From Paenibacillus solani (GTDB taxonomy: Bacteria > Bacillota > Bacilli > Paenibacillales > Paenibacillaceae): a stretch of DNA of 64,000 bases. Made by a program: the position numbers and the translations under genes. Of this stretch, positions 8,482 through 16,816 are shown piece after piece; position 1 is the stretch's first letter; each line of letters opens with the position of its first letter. The stretch covers positions 1,213,683-1,277,682 of the forward strand of contig NZ_LIUT01000001.1 in assembly GCF_001277345.1 (NCBI RefSeq), in the 5' to 3' direction. The notes under the pieces were generated by a model. The model saw only the letters and a list, made by a program, of their open reading frames with translations, was not told where the DNA came from and ran no database searches.

Positions 8482-8685
8482 ATGAACATTGAAGTGAATG
8501 CCATCTTCCAGATTGCCGGGATCGGAATCATTATAGCCATGATCCATACCGTGCTGAAACAGATGGGTAAAGAGGATATGGCACATTGGGTAACCCTGAT
8601 CGGGTTTGTGGTTGTGCTGTTCATGGTCGTACGATTGCTCGATGATTTGCTGAAGGAAATCAAAAGTATTTTTCTATTTCAGTAG
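8482..8685 (+). CDS. spoIIIAC: stage III sporulation protein AC
   Basis: A 67-residue double-spanning membrane protein, the size of Bacillus SpoIIIAC. Helices cover about residues 8-26 and 38-56, with KQMGKEDMAHW in the loop between. The ATG at 8482 (GCGAGGTG upstream) is preferred over an in-frame ATG four codons earlier. It is part of the membrane module SpoIIIAC-AD-AE of the mother cell-forespore channel and starts 16 bases after spoIIIAB. Confidence 0.95.
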   Translation: MNIEVNAIFQIAGIGIIIAMIHTVLKQMGKEDMAHWVTLIGFVVVLFMVVRLLDDLLKEIKSIFLFQ

Positions 8686-8695
8686 GTGGACTCTT

Positions 8696-9085
8696 ATGGA
8701 AATGATCCAGGTGGTAGGACTGGGCCTCATCGCTACCGTTCTGATATTGATCGTCAAGGAACAGAAACCGCTCTTCGCTTTTCTTCTTGCTGTGTCGACT
8801 TCGGTTCTCATCTTTCTGCTCCTGATTGGGAAGATCGGCAATGTCCTGTCCATGCTGGAAGATTTGGCGGAGAACTCAGGAGTTCAAATCATCTATCTGA
8901 AGACAGTTTTGAAAATTATCGGAATTGCCTACATTGCAGAAATGGGGGCTCAGATCGTGCGGGATGCCGGACAGGAATCGATCGCATCCAAAATAGAAAT
9001 GGCGGGAAAAGTGCTCATATTGGTGCTCGCTGTACCGATTATCGGGATCATCATCGAGACGGTCCTGAAGCTCCTCCCGGCTTGA
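8696..9085 (+). CDS. spoIIIAD: stage III sporulation protein AD
   Basis: A 129-residue integral membrane protein related in sequence to SpoIIIAC but with an extra helix pair; hydrophobic segments are seen at about residues 4-20, 28-46, 72-90 and 104-126. ATG at 8696 follows TAGGTGGAC. It lies 10 bases downstream of spoIIIAC and 15 bases upstream of spoIIIAE, as in all spoIIIA operons. Confidence 0.95.
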   Translation: MEMIQVVGLGLIATVLILIVKEQKPLFAFLLAVSTSVLIFLLLIGKIGNVLSMLEDLAENSGVQIIYLKTVLKIIGIAYIAEMGAQIVRDAGQESIASKIEMAGKVLILVLAVPIIGIIIETVLKLLPA

Positions 9086-9100
9086 TAAAGGTGGGGGGAC

Positions 9101-10309
9101 ATGGGAAGAGGAGCGATACTTCGAAGAAGCATAGCCGTCTTTCGACTACTGATCCTGATGTTGCTTCTATCCGGCATATTCTGCGGCGTAGTTTATGCAG
9201 CTGAGACAAGTAATCCGGCTGATGGATGGATAGAGCAGCAGACGGAGCAATTGCCGACAGAGCAGGTTGAGAAATACTGGGATCGGCTCATGAAGGATTA
9301 TGGCGGTTTTTTTCCTGACGGAAGGACTCCCTCATTGATGGATATGCTGCTGCCGGGCGGTGACGGGCTGAGCTTCAAGGGAGTTATGTCGGGGATCGGT
9401 AAATATTTGTGGCATGAGGTGCTCTACAACGGCAAGCTGCTCGCTACGATCGTCATGCTGAGTATCATGAGTCTGATCCTTGAGAATTTGCAGTCAGCCT
9501 TTGAAAAGAGCACCGTAAGCCGGGTTGCCTATACCATCTGCTATATGGTGGTTCTGGTCATAGCTGTTAACAGCTTCAACATCGCCATTGGGTATGCACG
9601 GGACGCGATTACGCAAATGATCGATTTCATGATGGCTATGCTGCCCTTGCTCTTTGCGCTCATGGCTTCGATGGGCAATGTGGTAACCGTCTCGGTAGCT
9701 CATCCCCTCGTCATATTCATGGTACATACGGTAGGCACGCTGATCAGCACCATAGTTTTCCCGCTGCTGTTCTTCTCGGCTCTCTTGCATCTGGTCAGTT
9801 CACTATCAGAAAAGTACAAGCTGACCCAGCTTGGCAATCTGCTGCGCGGAATATCGATGGGCGTGCTGGGTGTGCTGCTCACCGTGTTTCTCGGCGTCAT
9901 ATCCGTTCAAGGACTAACGAGTTCGGTTACCGACGGAGTAACGATCCGGGCGGCTAAATATGTAACTGGCAATTTTGTTCCGGTCGTCGGCAAGATGTTC
10001 GCTGATGCTACAGATACCGTGATCTCGGCCTCGCTGCTTGTTAAAAACTCGATTGGACTGGCCGGTGTCATCATCATCTTGTTCCTGTGCGCCTTTCCTG
10101 CGATCAAAATTCTGACGCTGGCCTTGATTTATAACGTGGCTGCTGCCGTCATGCAGCCGCTGGGCGACACTCCAATCGGTACTTGTTTGCAGATGATCGG
10201 AAAAACGATGCTGTATGTTTTTACAGCTCTTGCCGCCGTGAGTATGATGTTCTTCCTGGCAATCACAATTCTGCTTACGGCAGGCAACATTACCGTGATG
10301 ATGAGGTGA
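9101..10309 (+). CDS. spoIIIAE: stage III sporulation protein AE
   Basis: A 402-residue polytopic membrane protein with a cleavable-type N-terminal signal (cut expected near VVYAAE, residue 31) and about six further hydrophobic segments in the C-terminal two-thirds. This matches SpoIIIAE, the largest membrane component of the SpoIIIA channel. ATG at 9101 is preceded by AAAGGTGGGGGG. Length equals the Bacillus protein within a few residues. Confidence 0.96.
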   Translation: MGRGAILRRSIAVFRLLILMLLLSGIFCGVVYAAETSNPADGWIEQQTEQLPTEQVEKYWDRLMKDYGGFFPDGRTPSLMDMLLPGGDGLSFKGVMSGIGKYLWHEVLYNGKLLATIVMLSIMSLILENLQSAFEKSTVSRVAYTICYMVVLVIAVNSFNIAIGYARDAITQMIDFMMAMLPLLFALMASMGNVVTVSVAHPLVIFMVHTVGTLISTIVFPLLFFSALLHLVSSLSEKYKLTQLGNLLRGISMGVLGVLLTVFLGVISVQGLTSSVTDGVTIRAAKYVTGNFVPVVGKMFADATDTVISASLLVKNSIGLAGVIIILFLCAFPAIKILTLALIYNVAAAVMQPLGDTPIGTCLQMIGKTMLYVFTALAAVSMMFFLAITILLTAGNITVMMR

Positions 10310-10349
10310 AACAACAAGCGGCTGCAGCGATGGATGGGGAGGAATACGA

Positions 10350-11069
10350 ATGGACTGGCTTGGAGGTTGGTTGAAAAGCGTCGTCATGGTGGTTCTCTTT
10401 GCAGCTTTTGTTGATTTGATTCTGCCGAGCAAGGCGCTTGAACGATACGCCAGATTGGTCCTGAGCCTGTTGATTCTGCTAACGCTTTTAAGTCCGATTG
10501 TTAAATTATTTACAGAGTCGCCAGAGAATCAATTGGCGTTGGAACTGGAGAGACAGGAGAAGGGGCTGCCGGAAGAGGTTCAATTAGAGCAGATTATGGC
10601 ACAGGCAGAGAAAATCAAAGATATGCAGCAGAGTCAAAGTCTTCAATGGGCAGGAAATGAATTGGCCCGCGTGATGAAAGAGGAAATTGAGCAAGAAATC
10701 GGGGAAGCAGTTCAGGAAGTCAAGGTCATGCTATCGGCTGTTGCTGGTAAGGACAAGGAATATGCAAGCGCAGCGATCCGCTCGGTAGATGTGAGATTGG
10801 CTGGAGGTGAATTGGCACATGAAGAGGTTATCAAGGAAACTCGGCAGCCCATTAATGTAACCCCAGTGGATTCCGTTCAGGTACATGTCGAATCCAACAC
10901 ATCTGAACGGAAGGGGAAAGCTGATACCGAAGAGAAGGCTGAAGCAGTCAGCAAAACCCAAGCAGCAAGAGAAGAACCGGTTCGCCGATATATCAGCAGG
11001 AGATGGGATTTGAAGCCGGATCTAATCACAATATATATGCCGGGTCAAGAACAAGATAAAAAGCTTTAG
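10350..11069 (+). CDS. spoIIIAF: stage III sporulation protein AF
   Basis: A 239-residue protein with two N-terminal membrane helices (about residues 4-25 and 33-54) and a soluble domain exposed to the intermembrane space, related to the ring-forming fold of SpoIIIAG and AH. It is somewhat longer than the Bacillus protein because of a charged stretch near residues 180-215. ATG at 10350 follows GGGGAGGAA. Its stop codon is immediately followed by the spoIIIAG ribosome site. Confidence 0.95.
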   Translation: MDWLGGWLKSVVMVVLFAAFVDLILPSKALERYARLVLSLLILLTLLSPIVKLFTESPENQLALELERQEKGLPEEVQLEQIMAQAEKIKDMQQSQSLQWAGNELARVMKEEIEQEIGEAVQEVKVMLSAVAGKDKEYASAAIRSVDVRLAGGELAHEEVIKETRQPINVTPVDSVQVHVESNTSERKGKADTEEKAEAVSKTQAAREEPVRRYISRRWDLKPDLITIYMPGQEQDKKL

Positions 11070-11080
11070 TGGAGGTGAGG

Positions 11081-11728
11081 ATGATGGGAAACTGGTTGAA
11101 GAGGTTGGAACAGTGGCTTGGGGGCGGGGCGAATGGAGCAAGGAAAATGCAGACCTTCCGATGGTTGATTATACTGGGGCTCGTGGGAGTCGCGATCATG
11201 CTGTTCAACTCCTTCGTCAACGTGAAGAAGCTGGATCACGAGAATATCGGTCGCGAACCGCCGCAAGAATCAGCCATGATCTCAACAACCCAGGAGGGAA
11301 CTGCAGGCAGCGGAGGCAGTACGTTTGAAAGCATCGAACAGGATTTCGAAATGCGCACAAAGACGATGCTGGAGCAGATTGTAGGTGTCGGATCCGTAGA
11401 CGTCATGGTAACCGTAGAATCTACGGAAGAACTCGTGATGCAGAAAGATGTGAAAGACACACAGGAACTGACGGAAGAAACGGATGCTAACGGCGGTAAA
11501 CGTCATGTAACGAGCTATCAACGTGATGGACAGATTGTCACCTATGATTCTTCGGGTGATGAGACGCCGATCATAACCAAGAAGATCAAGCCTCAAGTAC
11601 GGGGAGTACTGGTCGTAGCCAAAGGTGCTGAGAATGAAGTTGTAAAGGGTTTGATCGTGGATGCAATCCAGCGCGGTCTGAACGTCCCTTCCTACCGCAT
11701 ATCTGTAGTGCCGCGGAAGCAGGAATAA
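11081..11728 (+). CDS. spoIIIAG: stage III sporulation protein AG
   Basis: A 215-residue single-pass protein: cytoplasmic N terminus, membrane helix at about residues 24-42, then a soluble domain containing EQIVGVGSVDVMVTVES, the ring-building motif of the family. SpoIIIAG forms the large 30-subunit ring in the space between the two membranes. Start at ATG 11081 (or 11084) is set by GGAGGTGAGG; a GTG at 11069 is in frame but upstream of that site. It follows spoIIIAF with a 11-base gap. Confidence 0.95.
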   Translation: MMGNWLKRLEQWLGGGANGARKMQTFRWLIILGLVGVAIMLFNSFVNVKKLDHENIGREPPQESAMISTTQEGTAGSGGSTFESIEQDFEMRTKTMLEQIVGVGSVDVMVTVESTEELVMQKDVKDTQELTEETDANGGKRHVTSYQRDGQIVTYDSSGDETPIITKKIKPQVRGVLVVAKGAENEVVKGLIVDAIQRGLNVPSYRISVVPRKQE

Positions 11729-11803
11729 CAGTGAATTCTTTCAAGAATCAGGTCCCGTAGTATCCATGCATATGTTTTTCATCCAAAAGGAGGAAATGTT
11801 CAA

Positions 11804-12658
11804 ATGAATAATAAAAGACAAACCATCTGGTTGGTATCCATGCTTAGTTTAATGGTTATTTTGTCAGCATACTATTTGTTCACGGACGATTCAGGAACGA
11901 AAGCGCCACCGGTTGCTGAAAGCACGCAGGTGGACGGTCAGAAGCCTAATGCCGGCCAAGAAGCAAGTGGAAACACAGGGGCTGTGGATGAGCTGGTGAT
12001 CAATGAAGTGCTTGAAGAAGGTACGGATGGGGATTCCGGCGCCAATGAGCAGGGAGCTGGACTGACAGATACCGGAGTTACCGGTGTTGAGGACCCGGCG
12101 GAAGCCACACAGGGTAAAGAAGAGGACCAAGGCAAAACTAGCAGCACAGATAAAGGTAAAGCTGGCGTAGAAGCGGATCAGGCAGCTGAACCCGAAGTGA
12201 AGGAGTCCACAGAAGGATCCGAGAAATCTAAAGATACGAGCAGTACGGACACCGGCGTGAAAACAGAGAAGGAAGTACTGGAAGAAGTGGCAGCCAACGC
12301 AACATCAGCTGTAGCTCAATTGGATTCCTATAAGCTGGACCGCAATCAAAAAAATATGAAGCTGTACGATGATTTAATTGGCAAAATTAACAATCATGAA
12401 AATCAGCCGGAACAAACGGCACAGGCAGCGGAGCAACTGAAAGCGGCTGAATGGAAAGAGGAGGTAATTAACAGCATTGAAGAATCACTGCAGCAGCAAT
12501 TCGGCAATGCTGTTGTTAAGGAAGAGAACGAGAAATATAATGTGGTTGTCCTGAGTGAGAAACTGGACGCAAAAGGCGCAGCGGGCATCATGAATCTGGT
12601 CATGAAGGAACTTAAAGTATCGCCTGATAAAGTAACTGTCCAATATGTTACACCATAA
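11804..12658 (+). CDS. spoIIIAH: stage III sporulation protein AH
   Basis: Mother-cell half of the SpoIIIAH-SpoIIQ zipper that bridges the intermembrane space during engulfment. A membrane helix occupies about residues 8-27, and the C-terminal ring domain about residues 170-284. Between them is a long, low-complexity linker rich in glutamate, glycine, threonine and serine, making the protein (284 residues) clearly longer than the 218-residue Bacillus version. ATG at 11804 follows AAAAGGAGG. It ends the operon and is followed by a strong terminator. Confidence 0.95.
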   Translation: MNNKRQTIWLVSMLSLMVILSAYYLFTDDSGTKAPPVAESTQVDGQKPNAGQEASGNTGAVDELVINEVLEEGTDGDSGANEQGAGLTDTGVTGVEDPAEATQGKEEDQGKTSSTDKGKAGVEADQAAEPEVKESTEGSEKSKDTSSTDTGVKTEKEVLEEVAANATSAVAQLDSYKLDRNQKNMKLYDDLIGKINNHENQPEQTAQAAEQLKAAEWKEEVINSIEESLQQQFGNAVVKEENEKYNVVVLSEKLDAKGAAGIMNLVMKELKVSPDKVTVQYVTP

Positions 12659-12705
12659 GCAAGTCTACAGATTTCAACAAAAACTCCCAAATTATGATCA
12701 ACCTG

Positions 12706-12735
12706 AAAGAGTCTAAGGATTGCCTTGGACTCTTT
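12706..12735 (+). terminator. intrinsic terminator of the spoIIIA operon
   Basis: AAAGAGTCTAAGG pairs with CCTTGGACTCTTT (one wobble) around an ATTG loop, followed by a short T-rich stretch. Confidence 0.8.
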
Positions 12736-12751
12736 CTATTTCGCTCGATTG

Positions 12752-12760
12752 TGATATAAT
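12752..12760 (+). promoter_or_regulatory. extended -10 promoter of accBC
   Basis: TGATATAAT at 12752-12760 is a perfect extended -10 element. No good -35 exists at the right distance; TTGGAC at 12725 lies within the terminator stem and is too far away. Confidence 0.6.
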
Positions 12761-12825
12761 ACTCTAAGCTATTGACTGACTGTCCCAAGCGGGCTTCCAA
12801 GAAAGTGAAGGAGTGAACGTCGATA

Positions 12826-13329
12826 ATGTTCAAATTAAATGAAATCAAGGAACTTATTAAGCTGGTGGATCAAACGTCCGTGCATGAACTGGAGATTGAA
12901 AGCGAAGGTACACGCTTATCCATTAAGAAACCGAATGCGGCTGAGATCGTAAACCATTACCAGGCAGCACCGCAAGCGTATATGCCGGCACAGCAAGTGA
13001 TGGTACCGCCAGTCGTACAGCCGAGCACAGAGAATCAAACACCTGCAGCGGCACCTGTGCAGGAAGCAGTGGAGGATAGCAACAGCTCATTACATAAAAT
13101 CGTATCACCGATGGTTGGGACCTTCTATCGTTCCCCATCCCCAGAAGCAGGGCCATTTGTAAGCCCTGGAGACAAGGTGAGCGACAAGACAACGGTCTGC
13201 ATCATTGAGGCCATGAAATTGATGAATGAACTGGAAGCAGAGATCACAGGCGAAATCGTAGAAGTCCTCGCGCAGAATGGTCAACTTGTTGAATTCGGGC
13301 AGCCTCTGTTTCTGGTAAAACCGGAGTAA
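12826..13329 (+). CDS. accB: acetyl-CoA carboxylase biotin carboxyl carrier protein
   Basis: BCCP subunit that carries biotin between the carboxylase and carboxyltransferase parts of acetyl-CoA carboxylase, the first committed step of fatty acid synthesis. The biotinyl domain (about residues 90-167) contains the biotinylation motif EAMKLMNE. A proline/alanine/glutamine-rich linker precedes it. ATG at 12826 follows GAAGGAGTGA; 167 residues is normal. It forms an operon with accC. Confidence 0.97.
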   Translation: MFKLNEIKELIKLVDQTSVHELEIESEGTRLSIKKPNAAEIVNHYQAAPQAYMPAQQVMVPPVVQPSTENQTPAAAPVQEAVEDSNSSLHKIVSPMVGTFYRSPSPEAGPFVSPGDKVSDKTTVCIIEAMKLMNELEAEITGEIVEVLAQNGQLVEFGQPLFLVKPE

Positions 13330-13383
13330 TATGGAGGGACTCGCCAAGAACGAGAGTCATATGAGTCCGAAGGAGGTTACTGC

Positions 13384-14727
13384 ATGACATTTCAAAAAAT
13401 ACTTATTGCGAACCGCGGAGAGATTGCTGTTCGTATTATCCGGGCTTGCCGGGAACTTGGCATCGCAACCGTTGCCGTATACTCAGAGCCGGATCGTGAA
13501 TCTTTGCACGTTCGCTTGGCAGACGAGGCTTATTGCATCGGCCCGACTTTATCGAAAGACAGCTACTTAAACATCACCAACATCATAAGCGTCGCTACGT
13601 TGACCGAATGTGACGCGATTCATCCGGGCTACGGCTTTTTGGCCGAGAATGCGGATTTCGCTGAAATCTGTGAATCCTGCAATATCACCTTTATTGGCCC
13701 TTCTGCTGATGCGATTAACCGTATGGGCGACAAGGCGGTTGCGAAACAAACGATGCAGGATGCAGGTGTACCGGTTATTCCGGGGTCCGATGGATTGGTT
13801 GAGGATTTGAATGAAGCCGTTATGCTTGCCCGGGATATCGGATATCCTGTCATTATTAAAGCAACGGCAGGCGGTGGCGGTAAAGGTATCCGAATCGCAG
13901 AAGATGAAGAAACGCTAGTTAAACAGATCACCAACGCCCAGCAGGAAGCTCAAAAAGCGTTTGGCAATGCCGGCGTTTATCTTGAGAAATACCTGACTGG
14001 CATGAAGCACGTGGAAATTCAAATCATCGCTGATAAACATGGCAACGCCGTTCATCTTGGGGAGCGTGACTGTTCTGTGCAGCGTCGGAGACAGAAGCTT
14101 GTTGAAGAAGCTCCTTGTCCGGTGCTAAGTGAAGAGGTACGCAGCCGGATGGGTGAAGCCGCAGTTCGTGCAGCGAAGGCCGTTAACTATTCGGGAGCCG
14201 GAACCCTGGAATTTCTATTGGGTCCAGACGGTCAATTCTACTTCATGGAGATGAACACGCGGATTCAAGTGGAGCATCCCGTTACCGAAATGGTAACCGG
14301 AATCGACCTGATTCAGGAAATGATTCATGTGGCAGAAGGCAACCCGCTTTCTTTCAGCCAAGAGGATGTTGTCATCAATGGCTGGTCGATCGAGTGCAGA
14401 ATTAATGCCGAGAATCCGGACAAGGGATTCATGCCTGCTCCTGGAACCATTCAGTTCTATTTACCTCCAGGCGGTCCTGGTGTGCGTGTAGACAGTGCAG
14501 CATATCCTGGTTATACGATTTCACCTTTTTATGATTCCATGATTGCCAAATTGATCGTTTGGGCACCGACAAGGGACGAGGCAGTCGCGAAGATGAGACG
14601 TGCATTGGCTGAATTCGAAATTGAAGGAATTCACTCAACTATTCCGTTTCATCAAAAACTCTTGAAACACCCTACCTTCTTGAAAGGTGATTTTGATATT
14701 AAATTTCTGGAAGAAAATGAGATTTAA
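13384..14727 (+). CDS. accC: acetyl-CoA carboxylase, biotin carboxylase subunit
   Basis: ATP-dependent carboxylation of biotin on BCCP. The sequence has the N-terminal [16 protein letters not shown] motif, [15 protein letters not shown], the ATP-grasp glycine loop [31 protein letters not shown], and the catalytic [14 protein letters not shown]. At 447 residues it has the family's usual length. ATG at 13384 follows GAAGGAGG. Downstream of accB with a 54-base gap. Confidence 0.98.
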   Translation: MTFQKILIANRGEIAVRIIRACRELGIATVAVYSEPDRESLHVRLADEAYCIGPTLSKDSYLNITNIISVATLTECDAIHPGYGFLAENADFAEICESCNITFIGPSADAINRMGDKAVAKQTMQDAGVPVIPGSDGLVEDLNEAVMLARDIGYPVIIKATAGGGGKGIRIAEDEETLVKQITNAQQEAQKAFGNAGVYLEKYLTGMKHVEIQIIADKHGNAVHLGERDCSVQRRRQKLVEEAPCPVLSEEVRSRMGEAAVRAAKAVNYSGAGTLEFLLGPDGQFYFMEMNTRIQVEHPVTEMVTGIDLIQEMIHVAEGNPLSFSQEDVVINGWSIECRINAENPDKGFMPAPGTIQFYLPPGGPGVRVDSAAYPGYTISPFYDSMIAKLIVWAPTRDEAVAKMRRALAEFEIEGIHSTIPFHQKLLKHPTFLKGDFDIKFLEENEI

Positions 14728-14731
14728 AAAC

Positions 14732-14771
14732 TTTGGCCAAGTTTGTCATAAACTTGGCCAAATGGTATAGT
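14732..14771 (+). promoter_or_regulatory. sigma-A promoter with perfect palindromic operator upstream of yqhY
   Basis: TTGTCA at 14743-14748 and TATAGT at 14766-14771, spaced by 17 bases, form a good promoter. The -35 sits in the centre of a perfect inverted repeat: TTTGGCCAAGTTT at 14732-14744 and AAACTTGGCCAAA at 14750-14762, with a 5-base centre. There is no T tract after it, so it is a poor terminator for accC. An operator for a dimeric repressor is the more likely reading. Confidence 0.6.
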
Positions 14772-14847
14772 ATGAGTAATAAGAGCGCATGTCCTTTACG
14801 CTGTGTTCGGATCATTCGCTAACTTATTCTGAAAGGGTGTTGAGACA

Positions 14848-15261
14848 ATGGCGGAAACTTTGCCTACAGAATTTGAACGTACAGATATTGGAGAAATTCA
14901 AATTGCCCCGGAAGTAATTGAAGTTATTGCTGGGCTTGCCACGGTAGAGGTACGCGGAGTGGCTGGAATGAGCGGAGGCTTTGCAGGCGGCATCGCTGAA
15001 CTGCTAGGACGTAAGAATTTATCTAAGGGTGTCAAAGTAGAAGTTGGACAGCGCGAAGCTGCTGTTGACGTATCCGTCATCGTGGAATATGGTCATCGTC
15101 TTCCGGAAGTTGCTGGAGAAATCCAACGCAATGTGAAGCGTTCCATTGAGAATATGACAGGACTCACGGTGATTGAGGTCAATGTACATATTCATGATGT
15201 CCATTTCATAAAAGCCGCAGAGAAGACGGAAGAATTGGATATGGCTCAACGCGTGAAATAG
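14848..15261 (+). CDS. yqhY: Asp23/Gls24 family envelope stress protein YqhY
   Basis: A 137-residue DUF322 (Asp23/Gls24) protein. The family motif GEIQIAPEVIEVIAGLATVEVRGV at the start is recognisable from IAPEVIEVIAGLA and VEVRGVAGM, and the VIEVNVHIHDV strand lies near the C terminus. In Bacillus, loss of YqhY selects suppressor mutations in accBC, tying it to control of acetyl-CoA carboxylase; its position right after accC fits. ATG at 14848 follows GAAAGGGTG. The first of three genes for an Asp23-AmaP type envelope complex. Confidence 0.92.
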   Translation: MAETLPTEFERTDIGEIQIAPEVIEVIAGLATVEVRGVAGMSGGFAGGIAELLGRKNLSKGVKVEVGQREAAVDVSVIVEYGHRLPEVAGEIQRNVKRSIENMTGLTVIEVNVHIHDVHFIKAAEKTEELDMAQRVK

Positions 15262-15331
15262 AATAGTTTCAGGCTAGCCCTGGGCAGCGATGTCGAGGGT
15301 TTCAACTAATTTAAGGAGGCTGTGCTATATC

Positions 15332-15871
15332 GTGGCCAAAATCATGGACAGACTTCTGCTGTTTATATACAGCTTAAGCATAGGTGTTATATCCGTAGTT
15401 GCCATCCTCCTATTGAGCGGCGCTGTTCCTTATTCATTGACGAGTGTTCAGGAACAACGCCTTTTCTGGGCTGGAATTATCGTTGCTGCGGTTTTGTTTC
15501 TGCTGAGCATTCGTTTCTTCTACATCTCTATTAGACGCGACCGCTCGAATCTGAATTCCATCGATCAGCGCACGGAATTCGGTGACATTCAAATTTCGGT
15601 GGAGACGATCGAGAATCTATGCTTGAAGGCTGCTTCTCGCGTTCGGGGTGTCAAGGATTTGAAGTCACGGATCAAGGTGTCCCAATCGGGTCTTGATATT
15701 GCGATTCGGGCTGTAGTTGATGGCGAGGAATCTATTCCTGTTCTGACTACCGATGTGCAGAAGCAGGTGCATGACTTTGTTGAAGATACAACAGGAATAC
15801 CCGTATCCTCTGTATCCGTGTATATAGCAAACGTGGTTCAGGCACCAAGCTTCAAGAGCCGCGTGGAATAG
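15332..15871 (+). CDS. amaP: alkaline shock response membrane anchor protein AmaP
   Basis: A 179-residue protein with two N-terminal membrane helices (about residues 5-30 and 45-67) and a C-terminal Asp23-like domain (about 85-175, starting with FGDIQISVETIENLCLKAA). In Staphylococcus AmaP anchors Asp23 to the membrane. The GTG at 15332, 12 bases after AAGGAGG, is the best start; upstream in-frame codons lie before the ribosome site. It lies between the yqhY gene and a DUF2273 gene, as in typical asp23 loci. Confidence 0.9.
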   Translation: MAKIMDRLLLFIYSLSIGVISVVAILLLSGAVPYSLTSVQEQRLFWAGIIVAAVLFLLSIRFFYISIRRDRSNLNSIDQRTEFGDIQISVETIENLCLKAASRVRGVKDLKSRIKVSQSGLDIAIRAVVDGEESIPVLTTDVQKQVHDFVEDTTGIPVSSVSVYIANVVQAPSFKSRVE

Positions 15872-15886
15872 AGGTGAGCTTCCCAA

Positions 15887-16120
15887 ATGCCTTGGAAAGA
15901 AATATGGGAGAGTCACAGAGGAAGAATTGCCGGGGTAACCGGCGGGCTTGTGTGCGGACTGATTTATTTATTATCCGGTTTTTGGGATATGCTGTTCTTT
16001 GCATTAGTGGTATTTATCGGCTATATATTTGGCAAGCGTAAGGACTTGAAGCAGGGCTCCATGTTCCACTTTCAGGAATGGGGACGCTGGCTTTCCGAGC
16101 GCTGGCGGCCGTTTAAATGA
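15887..16120 (+). CDS. DUF2273 small membrane protein
   Basis: A 77-residue protein with a hydrophobic double segment (about residues 16-47) flanked by a charged N terminus (PWKEIWESHRGRIAG) and basic C terminus. DUF2273 proteins accompany AmaP and Asp23 family proteins in many Firmicutes; the function is unknown, presumably part of the same membrane complex. It begins 15 bases after amaP, with GAGGTGAG as ribosome site. Confidence 0.85.
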   Translation: MPWKEIWESHRGRIAGVTGGLVCGLIYLLSGFWDMLFFALVVFIGYIFGKRKDLKQGSMFHFQEWGRWLSERWRPFK

Positions 16121-16136
16121 ACCCTGTGATATGCTT

Positions 16137-16190
16137 TCTCCGGAAAAAATGCTAAAGGACAGGCGTAGTGTGCCTTTTTTGCGGAGAGAG
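16137..16190 (+). terminator. possible terminator after the asp23-type cluster
   Basis: TCTCCG at 16138 pairs with CGGAGA near 16183, and the enclosed AAAAAA and TTTTTT tracts can also pair, with GGC/GCC inside. Long but imperfect hairpin; a T-rich tract follows at 16201-16210. A weak call. Confidence 0.35.
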
Positions 16191-16298
16191 ATATTCACAG
16201 GTTTTTTTTTGGCATTTTAATTGTTGTCAATTCTTGATGGCAAATGGATCATACTAATTAGAAAAAATGGATTCAGCAGGGTCCGCAGGAGGAACAAG

Positions 16299-16769
16299 AT
16301 GAAAAGACGTGTAGCTAGAGAGATTGTCGTTCAGAGTCTTTATCAGATGGAAATGAACGAAGTCGACAGTGCGGAAGCCGTGTCGATGCTGCTCTCGGAA
16401 GCGGCCGAAGAAAATGAGACCGAGCGGGTCATCGGAGACGAAGTCCAAATGAGGGACTATGTACTGCAGCTGGTTGATGGGACTTGGGCACTCAAGGATG
16501 CAATTGATGAACTGCTCGCTCATTATTTAAAAGGTTGGCAGGTGAGCCGTCTTTCCCGTGTGGATCGTCAAATTCTGCGTTTAGCAGTATATGAGCTGAC
16601 TCATCGCGAAGACGTACCAGGCAAAGTGGCAGTAAACGAAGCGATTGAGTTGTCAAAGCATTTCGGAACCGAGGAATCAGGTAAATTCGTTAACGGTGTG
16701 CTTGGCCGGATGATCCAGGAGCTGGATCAAGTGAAGGAGAAACTTTCTCCTCCATCAGCGAACGGCTAG
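16299..16769 (+). CDS. nusB: transcription antitermination factor NusB
   Basis: All-helical RNA-binding protein that with NusE/S10 recognises boxA in rRNA leaders and promotes antitermination. Family motifs: RRVAREIVVQSLYQMEMN at the N terminus, SRVDRQILRLAVYEL in the middle and VAVNEAIELSKHFGTEESGKFVNG shown here by NEAIELSKHFG and KFVNGVLG. At 156 residues the length is standard when begun at ATG 16299 with GCAGGAGGAAC upstream; the frame stays open further upstream without a ribosome site. Confidence 0.96.
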   Translation: MKRRVAREIVVQSLYQMEMNEVDSAEAVSMLLSEAAEENETERVIGDEVQMRDYVLQLVDGTWALKDAIDELLAHYLKGWQVSRLSRVDRQILRLAVYELTHREDVPGKVAVNEAIELSKHFGTEESGKFVNGVLGRMIQELDQVKEKLSPPSANG

Positions 16770-16816
16770 GTTTTGCGTAAACGGCATCATTCTATCATAG
16801 TGGAGGAGAGATGAGG

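Noticed and set aside
8686-9204. 172-codon open frame on the plus strand across spoIIIAD
   Set aside because: It is a shadow of spoIIIAD and spoIIIAE in another frame; its product is unlike any membrane or soluble domain and lacks a ribosome site.
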